Below, piece by piece: positions 1-11,700 of a stretch of 64,000 nucleotides of DNA (positions within the stretch are counted from its first letter, which is position 1; each line of letters starts with the position of its first letter). Below the pieces are notes generated by a model. The model made no database searches, was not told the DNA's origin, and was given only the letters and a program-made list of their open reading frames with translations. A program made the position numbers and the translations under genes. Source of the stretch: Anaeramoeba flamelloides (taxonomy: Eukaryota > Metamonada > Anaeramoebidae); NCBI GenBank assembly GCA_027625915.1, contig JANTQA010000051.1, positions 5,394,501-5,458,500 on the forward strand. Reading direction: 5' to 3'.

Positions 1-1470
1 TAAAATGGGTGATAAATAATTCATGAAAAGTCATCTAAATTTTGTACATGGTATTAAATCCTAATAAACCCTTTTTCAGAGTTAAAATTAAATTAAAAAA
101 AAATTGTCCACAAAATCGAACAATTTTCAACACATTCCACCCCTAATTACTCTTGTTCATTTTCAGAATTTCAGGTAATTTGAAAAAAAAGTTCTAATTT
201 TCAAATTCAGGTATATTTAGTTTTTGCAATTTGAGTTTTTTGTTATGAACCAGAACACAGTCAACTTTTTGAAAACTCAAACGAAAAGAAGGATCTGTTT
301 TTTATTAAAGTTATGAACCCCACAAGTATTTGATAATAACAACTAGAAGATCTAAAGAGTTTAAACAATTAATTTATTCAAATCTTTAAAGGTGATAATT
401 CAGAACAAGGAAATAAAACACACTTAACTAACTCACCTCTCTTCTGTTGGTGTAAAATAATACAACTTACAAATAGAAAAATTATAAACTTGACAAATAG
501 AAAAAATAGAAAGTTTTACACCTGATTATAAAAATATAGTAATTGTTCAACACTTCCAATGAGTTGTATGTTATTCTGTATCAAAAATCTTAAAAATTTT
601 GCCGTGTAAATTTAGTTAACGAGTCTTTTGTAATGAAAACCATAAATATACTTTTTTTAATCAATTTTCAATCAGTTTTAAAAAACATAACATTAACAAG
701 ATTTACAAAATATGATGAAAAATTATTTAATCAAACCCAGAGGAATATTAATTCCTATTAACAGTGAAGGTATTTAAAATGGACATTATTTGTATTCTTG
801 TTCTTCGAATTATCAATAAAGTTTTTTAGGTTAATTGCAAAATACCTTCTTAAAAAATATTGATATCATTCAATACACCTAACACATTTTTTTATAAACA
901 CTTTCAAAGATGATTATGATTAATCTTCAAAGAACTAATCTTCTCAAAAACATAATTTCTTTGGTTGATACCAATAATATGTTATTTTATTTTTAAAAAA
1001 TGTAATAAAATACATATTTAAATTTAAAATGTTCAATTCCACTTGTCTTAAAAAATTTCAACCCCAAACGTTTATAAAAATAACCATAATTTCATTTTCT
1101 TGAGTTACAAGTTCTTTGTCCAAAAATACAATAATCTAAATTTTTAATTTGCAAATTTCACTTTATTTTCTGGTAAATAAAAAAATAAAAATTTCCATTT
1201 TAAGGTAAAAATTATTTAAACATTGAAAAATATCCTCTCCATTTTTTGATTACATGACTTTAAAATATTATAGAGGAAGGTAATTTGTGAGATGGTTTTA
1301 ATAATTAAATATATACATGTAAAAATGAAATTTTTTTAAAAAATATTACTGTCTATTTCTCTTCTTAGTTTTGGTAATTATTCACAAATTTGACAAAATA
1401 GAAATCTCCTTTAAATGGCAAAATGGTTGATCCTCAACTCTATATTTTTTTTTCTTTATTCTTTTTGAAA
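1..1470. other. A+T-rich spacer upstream of AOAH
   Basis: No open frame with coding character was seen. The stretch is A/T homopolymer runs and simple sequence. It presumably contains the promoter of the downstream gene, but no motif could be singled out. Confidence 0.5.
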
Positions 1471-4400
1471 ATGCGTTTTTCCAGTTTGTTAATCATACTC
1501 TTAATTTTGGCACCTTACCTCAAGGTAAATGCATCCATAGAATGTCTTGGTTCTGCTTTCGCCTTAAGTTTAATACGCGATATCGCTGATATCGAAGGAA
1601 AGGGTATGGAACATGTCTTAGAAAACTTTTGTGAACACTTTCCTCTCGAAATGAACGAAATATGTACATCATATATTGAGACTTATGGCGGCCGAATTAT
1701 TGAAAAATTCAACGAGGTTGATAATCCCGATATTGTTGCTTACGAATTAGGGTTATGTAAAAATTTGAAATGTAGATTATTTCCTGACACCGCTAAGGAC
1801 TTAAAATATTTGTCCAAAAATCAAAATAGAATCAAAAGTATGCACAATTAAATTTTTTTGTTTTATTTTTTTAATTAGATTTTTCAAAAAAAATTTTTTG
1901 TTTTTGGTTTTAGAATAAAGAGATATTTTATTTTTTTCGAAAAAAAAAAAAATTAACTCTATGAATCCAATGTTTATCTAAAAATCGAAAGGTAACAAAA
2001 AGATAACCCCTTTACCTGTATGAATATAACAGGAATCAAAAAACAAGTTGTTAGATTAAAGTTCTTTTGAAACCATTATCAAAAAGACTTTGCAAATTTA
2101 ACAATCAGAAACACCCATTTAGTATTCTTCTATAAATCAAAAAAATAAAAACTGATTTAAGGGACTAGTCTCTATTATTTTTTTTTTTTAAGACCAATTT
2201 CTAAATAAGGATTTATTATCAAGAAATATGTTTAATATTGAAAATAAACAGGGTTTTTCAAATCTAAAGTAATTGGCAAAAAATTTTCACAATCTCTATT
2301 AAATTTCGATAAAAAAATTTAATAGAGATTAGTCCCTGAAATGTTTTTTAAGATCCGTCCAAGTCTTATGGTAAAAATTAACAAAGAAAACATTATAAAT
2401 TTTTTATAATCCTCAAATTAAAACACAGTAATTGATTTTTAATTTGAAAAATTTATCATATATGGCAAACTGTAAATTGGTTATGGAAGTTTATGATTAA
2501 TGTTACAATTTATAAAAGTAGTAATAAAAATTCTTTTATCTTTTTTTAGTTTTGGTTTTCAAACATAATTAATAAAAAAACTTACATTAAGGTCGATCTT
2601 CAATTTCCAAAATTAAAAAAATCTCAGGTTTAAACAATTCAAAAGCAAGGATCGAAAAAAACTTTTATGTTTTGGAGATTTCAATTCTTATTGAAATTCA
2701 ATTTTAATCTACATTTATTACAAAATAAAATTTTTACACAAAAGGTACAGTTGTTTTAAAAAAAATGTGAACAAAAAGTTTTATTATTACTGTTAACATC
2801 AAACTGTCTAATTTGCTGTTTGTAAACAGTTTAGAGAACTTTTTATAAAAACTTTTTACAAGTACTTTTTTAAAAACAGATATAACAGAAATTGAAAGAT
2901 CTAAAGTGATAATATCATATAAAGTGAATTTTCTATTTAATAACAGATAATATTATAACAGGTAATCAATTTTTATGTAATTAAATTTTTTTTTCAGGTT
3001 TGGGTTGAAACTTCTGTATTTTTTTAAAAATCAAAAAAAGTTAATTTTCAATACCAACAAAGATCAAAATTTTCAATTTAAAAGCTTCATTTTGAATTAT
3101 TACAGTCATTTTCATAAAGTGCGAAATCGATTTTTATAAAATCATCATACTTATTTCCTAAAATAATAAATTTAACAAATTGGGTAACACTATTATCAAT
3201 TGAATTTCCTTGACTTTTTTCAATAGTTAAAAAGTGAACGTTGAATTATTTCTGCTACTTCTGTGAGGTATATAAATTTACCATTTTAAAAAATTATAAA
3301 TCGGTAACCTTACTTAAAAAAGATTTTACAAGTACCACTAGAAATTAAAACTTTGAAGTCAAAATACCGTTCACAGCTCTTTTTGCCAAAAGAAATACAA
3401 ACCAAAGTTGAATCTTTAATTTTCTAATTTTTTGAACATTTTTTTTTTGATTTTATTTTTGGTGTTTGGGATTTTTAAATTTTATCTCTTTTCCGTTAAT
3501 TTGATTTTCCTTTCCAACATATCAAAAAACAAAAATTAAATAATAAATATAAAATTATACAAAATATATATAATTTTAATTTAATAATTATTCTTTTTTT
3601 AATAATACAAATCAATATCTGAAAAAAAATTAGTCGAAAAATGTACAATAGACTCTTTTGAAAAGGATTCGAAGTTGAAAGACTCAATTTGGGAAATAAT
3701 TATGAGCGAAATTAAGAAAATTACCAAAAAACATATCCCACTTGTTGATTTAGATGGCGATCATTTTGTCACATATAAAACACTTCGGGGAAGTAACTGG
3801 AGGGGCAGGGATTGTAATGATTTAGTGGCGAACTATCGACCAGGAATTGTACCACCAAGTGGAGACATTGACATGGATTCAAATTGTAATGGGATATATG
3901 GGAGAGACGAAAATGGTGTGAGTTATGAAGACAAATTTTGTAAAGAAAGCGAGCCAATGGGTGTTTTAGTTATTGGTGATTCAGTAGGTGCTCACTTTCG
4001 AGTACCACCAGAATATTTTAATGCACAGCAGCTTTTAGATGGAGCATTGAAGGAAAGTTTAATCCCTTTACTTGAAATGGAATTTGATTGGCCTCACAAA
4101 TCCTATGGTACAGGCCATGATACTTCATATAATAAATATTGCCCAGGTATAATTTAAACTTTTTCTCGAAATTATCTTAAAATAACTGCTTTTAGAATTT
4201 ATTTAGGCAAATTAAAATCGATCTATTCTTTTTTGTTTAATAACACTTGATTGGTAAAAGTATATTGTTGATGATCTTCTGCGAAGGTTTTTTCCTTTTA
4301 GATACGAATAAAAACAATTCCCTAACCAAGTTAGAGTGGATATTACTAATTTATTTTGGATTTGTTAGTAATATTATAAAAAAATTTACTTGTCTTTCAA

Positions 4401-5600
4401 ATCAAGTAGTTTTTTTTTTTCAAAAAGAGTGGTAAAAAAAAAATTAAGCGTTTTTGAAACTGATCTGAAAATATTTTAATTTTGATTTTTATCACCAAGA
4501 TTAAATATACCCGTGAATACTTTTTTTTTCTGATTGACTAGGAATTTTTAAAATCAATTAAAGCTTTATTATTATATTTCGACATTAATCAATAAAATTA
4601 AAACAAATTTTCCCCTTTAATATAAAAAAACAATCTTTTAATTATAATTAACTTTTTTTAGGTGATGTTAAATCCATATATCTTGAAATGAGAAATATCA
4701 ATCGATGTAATCATCGCAATTATCAGAACCTTGCGGTAAATGGAATGGAGTCGAAAAAAATTAAAGATTTATTATCAACAACAATTACAAAGTCCCAAGA
4801 ACAGGAAGACTATCCAACATTGACCATTTTGGAAATCATTGGGAATGATATTTGTCATTCGGAATCAATCGAAAAATTTATTACGAATGAACAATTTAAA
4901 ACAAATATAATTGGATTTTTAGATGAATTAGATAAAACTGTAGCTCCCGGATCAAAACTCATGTTTATTGGAATGGTGAGAGGATCCATCCTTTATGATT
5001 CTTTACACGACAATATCCACCCCTTTGGACATAACACAACCTATGCAGAGATTTATGAATATTTAAAATGTCAGGATTTAAGCCCATGCCCCATGTGGAT
5101 GACAACAAATAAAACTGTTAGAGATGCGGCTGATGCAGCAGGTTTAAGATTGGATAAAGTATACAAAGAAATAGCTAATTCTTATACCCCAAAAAATTTT
5201 GAAATTGGTTATATTGATTTTCCTTTGCCAGATATTATCGATTATGTAAAAAAACGTGGTGAGCCAGTGTCTGATTTAATTGAACCTGTTGATGGATTTC
5301 ATCCTTCGGTAATTATTTCTCAATTTTTAACTATTCTTTATCGACATAGTCATTGTATTTATTTTTTTAAAAAAGTTTTTTCCAAATTAATTTTTATTAA
5401 TTATTTGTTATTATTATTTTTATTCACTTTATTACTTTATAACATGTAATTTTTTTTTAAAAAAATAGCAATTGGGACAATATTTAATTGCAGAAATGAT
5501 TTGGAAAAATATTAATCTGAAATATCCTACTTTCATCCCTAAAGTGAATCCTTATAATGAAGAAATTGAAAAAATCTTTAATGATCAAGGTGGTTATTAA
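1471..5600 (+). CDS. AOAH: Acyloxyacyl hydrolase (AOAH), four exons
   Basis: Exons 1471-1837, 3634-4146, 4662-5308 and 5469-5600 keep one frame and give 552 residues (human AOAH about 575). All three introns are GT..AG, of 1796, 515 and 160 bp. AOAH is a secreted or lysosomal lipase that removes secondary acyl chains from lipopolysaccharide. Residues 1-20 are a signal peptide and about 22-105 a saposin-B domain (the small subunit). The rest is an SGNH hydrolase (the large subunit). Visible motifs are the Asp-rich calcium loops around D161/D163/D165, DCND at 182-185 and DSNCNG at 204-209, the nucleophile in GDSVG (Ser239), NG at 320-321, GND (Asn355) and DGFH (Asp504, His507). The frame also opens at a Met at 1423; the Met at 1471 is preferred because the hydrophobic signal follows it at once. 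Oddity: saposin cysteines 2 and 5 are replaced by Ser28 and Ala90. The long first intron carries an inverted-repeat element. Family assignment is firm; substrate is inferred. Confidence 0.93.
1838..3633 (+). other. Long AOAH intron 1 (1796 bp)
   Basis: The donor is GTATGC after a split codon and the acceptor is AATTAG. The intron separates the saposin exon from the hydrolase exons. Read alone, the first exon runs into a stop at 1849 and looks like a small secreted saposin gene. It holds the inverted-repeat element at 2161-2336 and otherwise A+T-rich sequence with small hairpins near 2810-2840. Confidence 0.85.
2161..2336 (+). repeat. Short inverted-repeat element, family A, copy 1
   Basis: The ends are GGGACTAGTCTCTATTA and its near-complement TAATAGAGATTAGTCCC, 176 bp apart. 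The interior is shared with copies at 24490-24658 (opposite orientation) and 28884-29056. There is no coding capacity. It looks like a non-autonomous DNA element (MITE). Target duplications could not be settled by eye. Confidence 0.8.
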
Positions 5601-5944
5601 ATATAAAATCAAAAGATGAATTGTGTACTGGGTTTTTTAAAAAAACCAGATCTGTTTTTTTTTTATCAATTCAACTTTAAATTCTATTATTATAATAATA
5701 AATATTAGTTATTTTCTTTTCTTTCTTTCCCCTTATACTTTAATAATGTTGTTTATAAAATAATACTCTTTCATTTGGAGAAATAATAATAACATTTTTG
5801 TTTATTTTTATTATTGGTATTTGTGTTTTTTATATCTACTATTTAGGATAATTAATAACCCTTTTTTATTTTTATTTTTATTTTTTTACATTATTTTAGT
5901 TCGAATTTAGAAAATTATATTTTTATTTTCAATAAAGTTTGAGG

Positions 5945-6385
5945 GGTTTTTAAAGAATAGAATAAAATTACAATTGTTTCACCAATTCTTTCAAATTCTG
6001 GAAAATTTATGGTATGTTTTAAGTAATTTTTATTTAAAATAGAAGATTGGTAGATATACAAAGTAAAAAGAAGAATTAGATTTCGAATACAATGATCTTT
6101 TTAAGAAATTTAAAGAAAATTTTTATTTAATTTCTTATGAATTCTTAATTAAAAAAGGTACATTTCTATTTTCTTTAGTTTTTTCAATATTTGTAAAACC
6201 AAAAATTATAGAGATAAAACAGAAAAATTAAGAAAAAAAACAGTTATTTTTTTTAATTCAATGTATAATTAGAAAATTCAAGAAATTTCCTTCTAATTTC
6301 TGAAATTAAAAAAAAAACTGTTATATTTTCCAGAATTCAAGAGAATTAAATAAAATCTAATATTTTAGTTATTTTTTTGAATTCT
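5945..6385. repeat. Compound-hairpin repeat, cluster 1
   Basis: Two alternating imperfect palindromes are present. One is bounded by A/T runs and built on GAAATTAAAA-type arms. The other has arms like CCAGAATTCAAGAGAATT and its complement. The same pair recurs at 12290-12660, 31245-31620, 32025-32240 and 48540-49440. Confidence 0.6.
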
Positions 6386-7239
6386 AGAAAAAATGAGCAC
6401 TTAACATAAAAATTATGTAATATATGTACAAGAAGACACCCACAGTATCTCTTTGTATTAGCAGTATTCTTGAACCAACTAAAAGCTACTTAATTCTCTT
6501 AAAAATATGATCTACACAATAAATCTAGATTCTATTTACTCCAATTCCATTAATTTTTATGATAGCTCAGAAAAATCAAATCATAATAATGTTTCCTTTC
6601 ATAATTTGTTGGGATATAAAGTAGATGCCCAATTTATTATTAAAATTACACCTAACTTCTGGATTTTGTAACTTTTAGAAAAAATGATAAAAAATCTGAA
6701 ATAATATACTATAGGAAATCAAATCCAGTTTCTCAGGTTTTAAGTTGTATGCATTCACACTGTTTCATTAATGTTCTCTAAAAACATCATATATATATTT
6801 ATATATCTATTTTTTTTCTTTTTTTTTTTTAAATCCATTTCACAAATCATCTCTAAAATGAAAACATTTTCATTTATAAACACCATTTCAAAAATAGTGA
6901 CTCACCTGAAATAATAAATTGAAAAAAATAATAATCCTTGGGTATATAAAAAAAAATCAATTTATAAGAAATCAATTCCAAAAAAATCAAAAAAAAAAAA
7001 ATAAGAGTACTTCATTGAGATATAATCCAATTAACAAAAAATGTTTCAAAAGTAAACTTTACCCAAAAATCCAATTAAAAAAATTAAAGTTCAAAAGAAT
7101 TCACAAACATAAAATATTAAATTTTTTCAAAAAAATTAATCTTTACTTCTTTTAAATGAACAAATTCAAAATTTCTTAAATTAGAAACAATTTTGTTTCT
7201 TCTAATACATCATCAAAAAAAATTTTTTTATTACATTTT

Positions 7240-7560
7240 TTTATTTTCTAACCATCTATATTTGACAAAGTAAGGATTTGGTAACATTTTTTCAATAAAA
7301 ATAACTCATTTGGGAGACGAAAAAAAAAATGAAAAAAACAAAATAATAGAGAGCCCAAAACATGCAAAAGTGCTAAATTTTGAAACAAAAACACTATTTA
7401 ACTAATTTCATTATCAATAAAATTAAAAAGTGGATATTGAGTGTCACTCTTTTGAGCGTTTTTATCTAAAATTTTATAGTTTTTGATTGTTTATTTTTGG
7501 AGATCGATCACGATTTAAATGTTGATAGTTATTGATTGGTATTAGTTACTCATAAATATA
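7240..7560 (+). repeat. Dispersed ~330-bp repeat R1, copy 1
   Basis: It shares ordered blocks with 44695-45045 (same strand) and 62970-63305 (opposite strand). The blocks are TATTTGAC.AA.TAAGGAT near the start, GAGTGTC.CTCTTTG in the middle, and GATCGATCAC, ATTGGTATTAG and CTCATAAA at the end. No coding frame is conserved. Its class (MITE or SINE) is undecided. Confidence 0.75.
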
Positions 7561-8027
7561 CATTTTTTTTTTACCATTTCAGTATAATATTTTCCACTTT
7601 AATTCCTTTAACACTTAATTTTTCGATATTTTTTCTGAAAGTTAGACAAAATTAACTTTTATAATCTCTGAAAAGGGAAAAAATATTATCTTAATCAGGT
7701 GTGAGCGTGTGTTATTTTGGTTCTTAGCTGATCTATCTTTGATGAGTCTTCTTTAATTGTGTTAAAAAAGACAATTTTTTTTTTATTTTTTTTTCCGAAA
7801 TCCAAATTGATGAAGTGTAAAACTCAAATAGGGGAAGGTAAGTATTCAAAAAATGTGGTTTGTAGGTTATTGATTGATATTTTTAATTAAGTTTGAATTT
7901 ATTTTGTAATTGGAAAAAAAAAACCCAATTATTTAGTTTAATACTATGGAAATGAAAATTTCAATTGGAAACCCAAAAAACAAATTTTAAAACTCGATAC
8001 CTTCCAACCTATTTTTTTTACACTCTT

Positions 8028-8478
8028 CAATGCAGATTCAGATACAAATGTGCAAAAATTGATGTCTTTTATATTTTGAGTTTTTTTACTAAATGTGTCA
8101 TTTTTCCAAAAAGTATGAAACTTTTCCTATGCCCCGACGACACTTTTTTCTTGTCAAAAATATCCAAGGTCTTCAATTTCTAAAAATTCAATTTAATAAA
8201 CAAATAAAAATGTTTGAAGTTGTTTTTTTTTTTAATTTCTCAAAACTATTTTCGATTTTTGAATTTCTGTTTCAATCCCAAACATTCTTATTTGTTTATT
8301 AAATTAAATTTTTTGCCATTAAATTCATCAATTATTTTTTGAGAAGAAACCTGTCCCTTCGTGTGGGTGAATAGGAAAAAAATTATTGTTTTTATAAAAA
8401 TGACATATTTAGTAAAAAAACTCAAAATATAAAAGACATCAATTTTTGCATATTTGTTTGTGTATCTGAACATGAATT
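8028..8478. repeat. Foldback element with ~190-bp diverged arms
   Basis: The sequence from about 8028 reads forward and returns in reverse complement toward 8478. The best blocks are the outer AAAATTGATGTCTTTTATAT region and the inner TTTAATAAACAAATAA region, with a loop of about 60 bp between the arms. The open frames on either strand here are mirror images of each other, as expected of a foldback, so they are not called as genes. It lies 235 bp upstream of the ATG5 start. Confidence 0.75.
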
Positions 8479-8713
8479 TAATGAAAAAAAAATAGATTTA
8501 AAAAATTCCTTTTTTAGACAAATCTTAAAACCTATACTCAGTACAACATCGATCAGATAGTAATCAAAATAAAAAGTACTCACACCAGATATAAGATAAT
8601 CTTTTTTCAGAAATTTCAGTATTGTAAACCTTAAATAAATAAATGGAAAAAAATTAATCATTTTTTTTTTTTGAATATTTGACTTTTAATAATCCACTTG
8701 CAACAAAAAAAGG

Positions 8714-11700
8714 ATGGAACTTTTTATAAGTCAAAGAAAAAGATTTAATTGGCAAACAAAAATCAAATTAAACATTAAACTCAAACAATCACTTATCGAC
8801 AAACTTCAAAATAAAGAAATCCCGATTCTTGTATGTTCATTTTCTTCTTTCTTGTTTTTTTTTTGATTTAATAAAAATGGTTGCTTGTTGAACTTTTTCT
8901 ATTTTGTTCTACTTTTTATAATTTTTTGAAAAATAAAAAGGAGCTTATTGTGACAAGAAATAGTTATTTGTATTTCCAAAAAGAAAAGATCGTTGAACAT
9001 TTTAAACAAGCTTTCGAAGAATTAAAACAAAAAACAGACTCATTTTGGCTTTTGTTTAAGAACAAAAAATTCAGATGGTTTGTCTCCAACTTTTCTTTTA
9101 AAAACGATCTTCGTGTTGGAAAATGAGTTTAAATCAATTTAGTTTGTTCCTTTGTTGTTTTGTGTTTTCTTTACTGCTTTTTTTCTTTTTTTGCTATTGT
9201 TCTTTTTTTTTTCTCTTTAAATAAAGGACCTTGCCCATTGGAGTATTTTGTGATCTTCAGAGCCAAGGAAAAGAACAAAATGAAGAAATGCAAATTTTGG
9301 ATTTAGAGTTAAATATCGGGAAATACCCATCAAGATTTGTCAAGTTTGTGGACGACAATGAATTTAAAAACTTTATTATAAATCAATTAAAAGAATCTTT
9401 TTTTTTAATGATGAGGGATTCAATCCTCGAAGAAGAACACGGAAACTTATTTTGGTTTGCTGTAAAAGAAGGTGAGTATTTTATTTCATTTCTTTTTCAT
9501 ACCTTTCATACTATGAATCTCCCCAACCATTTTAAAAAATTGTATTCATATGTTAAGGATTATAGTTCATCTATTATTACTGTGTCTACTGAGAAATTCT
9601 AAATAATTTCAAACACTTTTTAATTCAATTTCCATTTTATCAAACACAATAACTATTCTTTCTAAACAATTCTTTACAATGAGTGTCTTGAAGATCAACA
9701 AATTCGACAAAGTTTCTTTGGATTTAAACTACCAACAATAGTTTATTCAAAATCTTGAGTAAAAAATTTCAAAAATGGAAAGTTAAAGAAGAAAAAATTT
9801 GACAAAACATTTATTTGAATTTATCAGTATTAAATAATTAATTACCAACCAACTAAACAAAGACAAAATGAAAACGAATACTTTTATGTTTGAATTTAAA
9901 AAAATTTAATTTAGTCTCAAAAGTTTAATAAGTAACAGACAGATTAATTTGGGACAATTTTGGTTTTTAATTGATTTGTGAAGTTCTTTGTTTTTTTCTA
10001 CTAATTTTGGTGATAAGACATTATTTTGGAAATTGATAAAAAATTGTTCTTTTATTAATTGTACCCCATTTTAAAAAAGTGTGAAAGAAAATTTTACAAA
10101 AACTATCTCTTAAAACAGCCAGTAAACTTTAAGAGAACTATTTTTAGTTATCTATGAAAAACTTTTATCAAACACCTTTTTAAAATGAAAATAAAAAAAA
10201 ATTAAAATAACAACAGCTATTTTAAAAAAGATAGTGCTTTTTTTAAAATGTTTTAAAATTTTCCTTTTTAATTAAATTATCTAAAATATTGTTTTTTTCG
10301 ATTCATTATGACGAAACACAATTTTTTGGGAAATTAAAATAAAAATTTTTCAGTTATTAATTGGAAAATTACAGTATTTTTTTTATTTGTTTTCGATCAA
10401 AATTTTAAAAGATAATATTTTATATTTAGATGTTTAGTTTCCAAATTCTTTCTTTAAAACATGAATAACGAATCATATTCTTTAATTAGAAGAAATACTG
10501 ATTTCTGAATATTAAATGAAGACATTTTGATCACTTGATTCATAAATGATTATAATATGAAACTACAAAATTTATAATTAAATCATACTCTAAAAAAACC
10601 AAGAGAATTTCATATTTTAAGTGGAAAAAAATAATCGGATCATTTGGATTTTATTAAAAATTCCAATGTTAAAACATATTTAAATGAAAAAAAAAAAAAA
10701 AGTAAATGTGAAAATTATGATCCTATTTAAAATTCAAATGTAAGGATGAGCTTTGATCTGTCTTTTTTTTTATTAAAATTTCATTGTTGGCTCTAATTAA
10801 ATCAAAGGAAAATGCCAAGTCTTGGAAATTGATTACTATGTATGAAAATCGAGGAATGTCAAAAAATAAACATTTATTATTATTATGAATAATGAATTGT
10901 AAATTACACTCTAAATGTTCCTTTTCTTAAATTTCTTAAAGAATTGAAGTGTAAAATCATTGATTTCAAGGTTATTTATTCACAAAAAGACATGCCCGAA
11001 TTATTTTTATGATTAAAAAAGAAAAAAAAAAAGAGATACAAGAAAAAAAAAATAAAAAATTATATTAGTCTCAGTATAATCAATGAGTGTTAATTACACT
11101 CAAGATGCTTTTATACTTCAATCAAATTTCTAGAAATTTAAGCATAAAATCATAGATCCGACAATTATTAATTAATGAAAAGAATTCCAAACTCTCATGG
11201 TTTAAAATTAATTTATTAATATTTATTTCTTTTAATTTATTTTGAAAAATTAATCTATTTTTTTCCATCAGAAGGGAAAACCCATAAAAGTTATCAATAT
11301 TTTCTATTATTTCTTTATGTTTATATTTTAAATCTAACAGAAAAAATTGATTTGAGTTTTTATTTATTATATAATAATTTCTATTTAGGTAATTAGTAAA
11401 CCTCAAAAAAACCTAACAAAGACTTTTTTTTTCAGTTTTTTAAAGCTGTATTAAATAGTCAACTATTATATGGATTAGAAATATTTGATTTAACAAAAAC
11501 AGATTTTAAAGATATTGATACTTAGGTTAATAAAAAAATTACAAAATTTTTATTAATTAACCCACACTCTCCCAGGTTTATTTATAAAAATGAAGCAAAA
11601 ATTGATCCTGTTAGAATAACAATATATAAAAGAAGATTTAAGTTAATACAAAAATTAAAAACCCTTGGTTTTGATGAATAAATTAATTATCTACCTTTTA

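Larger units (their letters stand above)
5601..8713. other. Spacer between AOAH and ATG5 with three repeats
   Basis: No supported gene. It contains a compound-hairpin cluster (5945-6385), a copy of the ~330-bp dispersed repeat (7240-7560) and a foldback element (8028-8478). The short open frames here are A/T-rich and match nothing I know. Confidence 0.6.

Noticed and set aside
1423-1851. A stand-alone small secreted saposin-like (pore-former-type) gene
   Set aside because: A GTATGC donor just before its stop joins it in phase to the AOAH hydrolase exons, and its sequence aligns with the AOAH small subunit.
7965-8661. Overlapping open frames on both strands with similar peptides (AKIDVFYILSFFTK)
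   Set aside because: They are mirror translations of a foldback's two arms, so similarity does not indicate a gene.
9231-9602. A separate gene starting at 9231 and ending at 9602
   Set aside because: It is ATG5 exon 3 read through its donor at 9472; the part after VKEG is intron.
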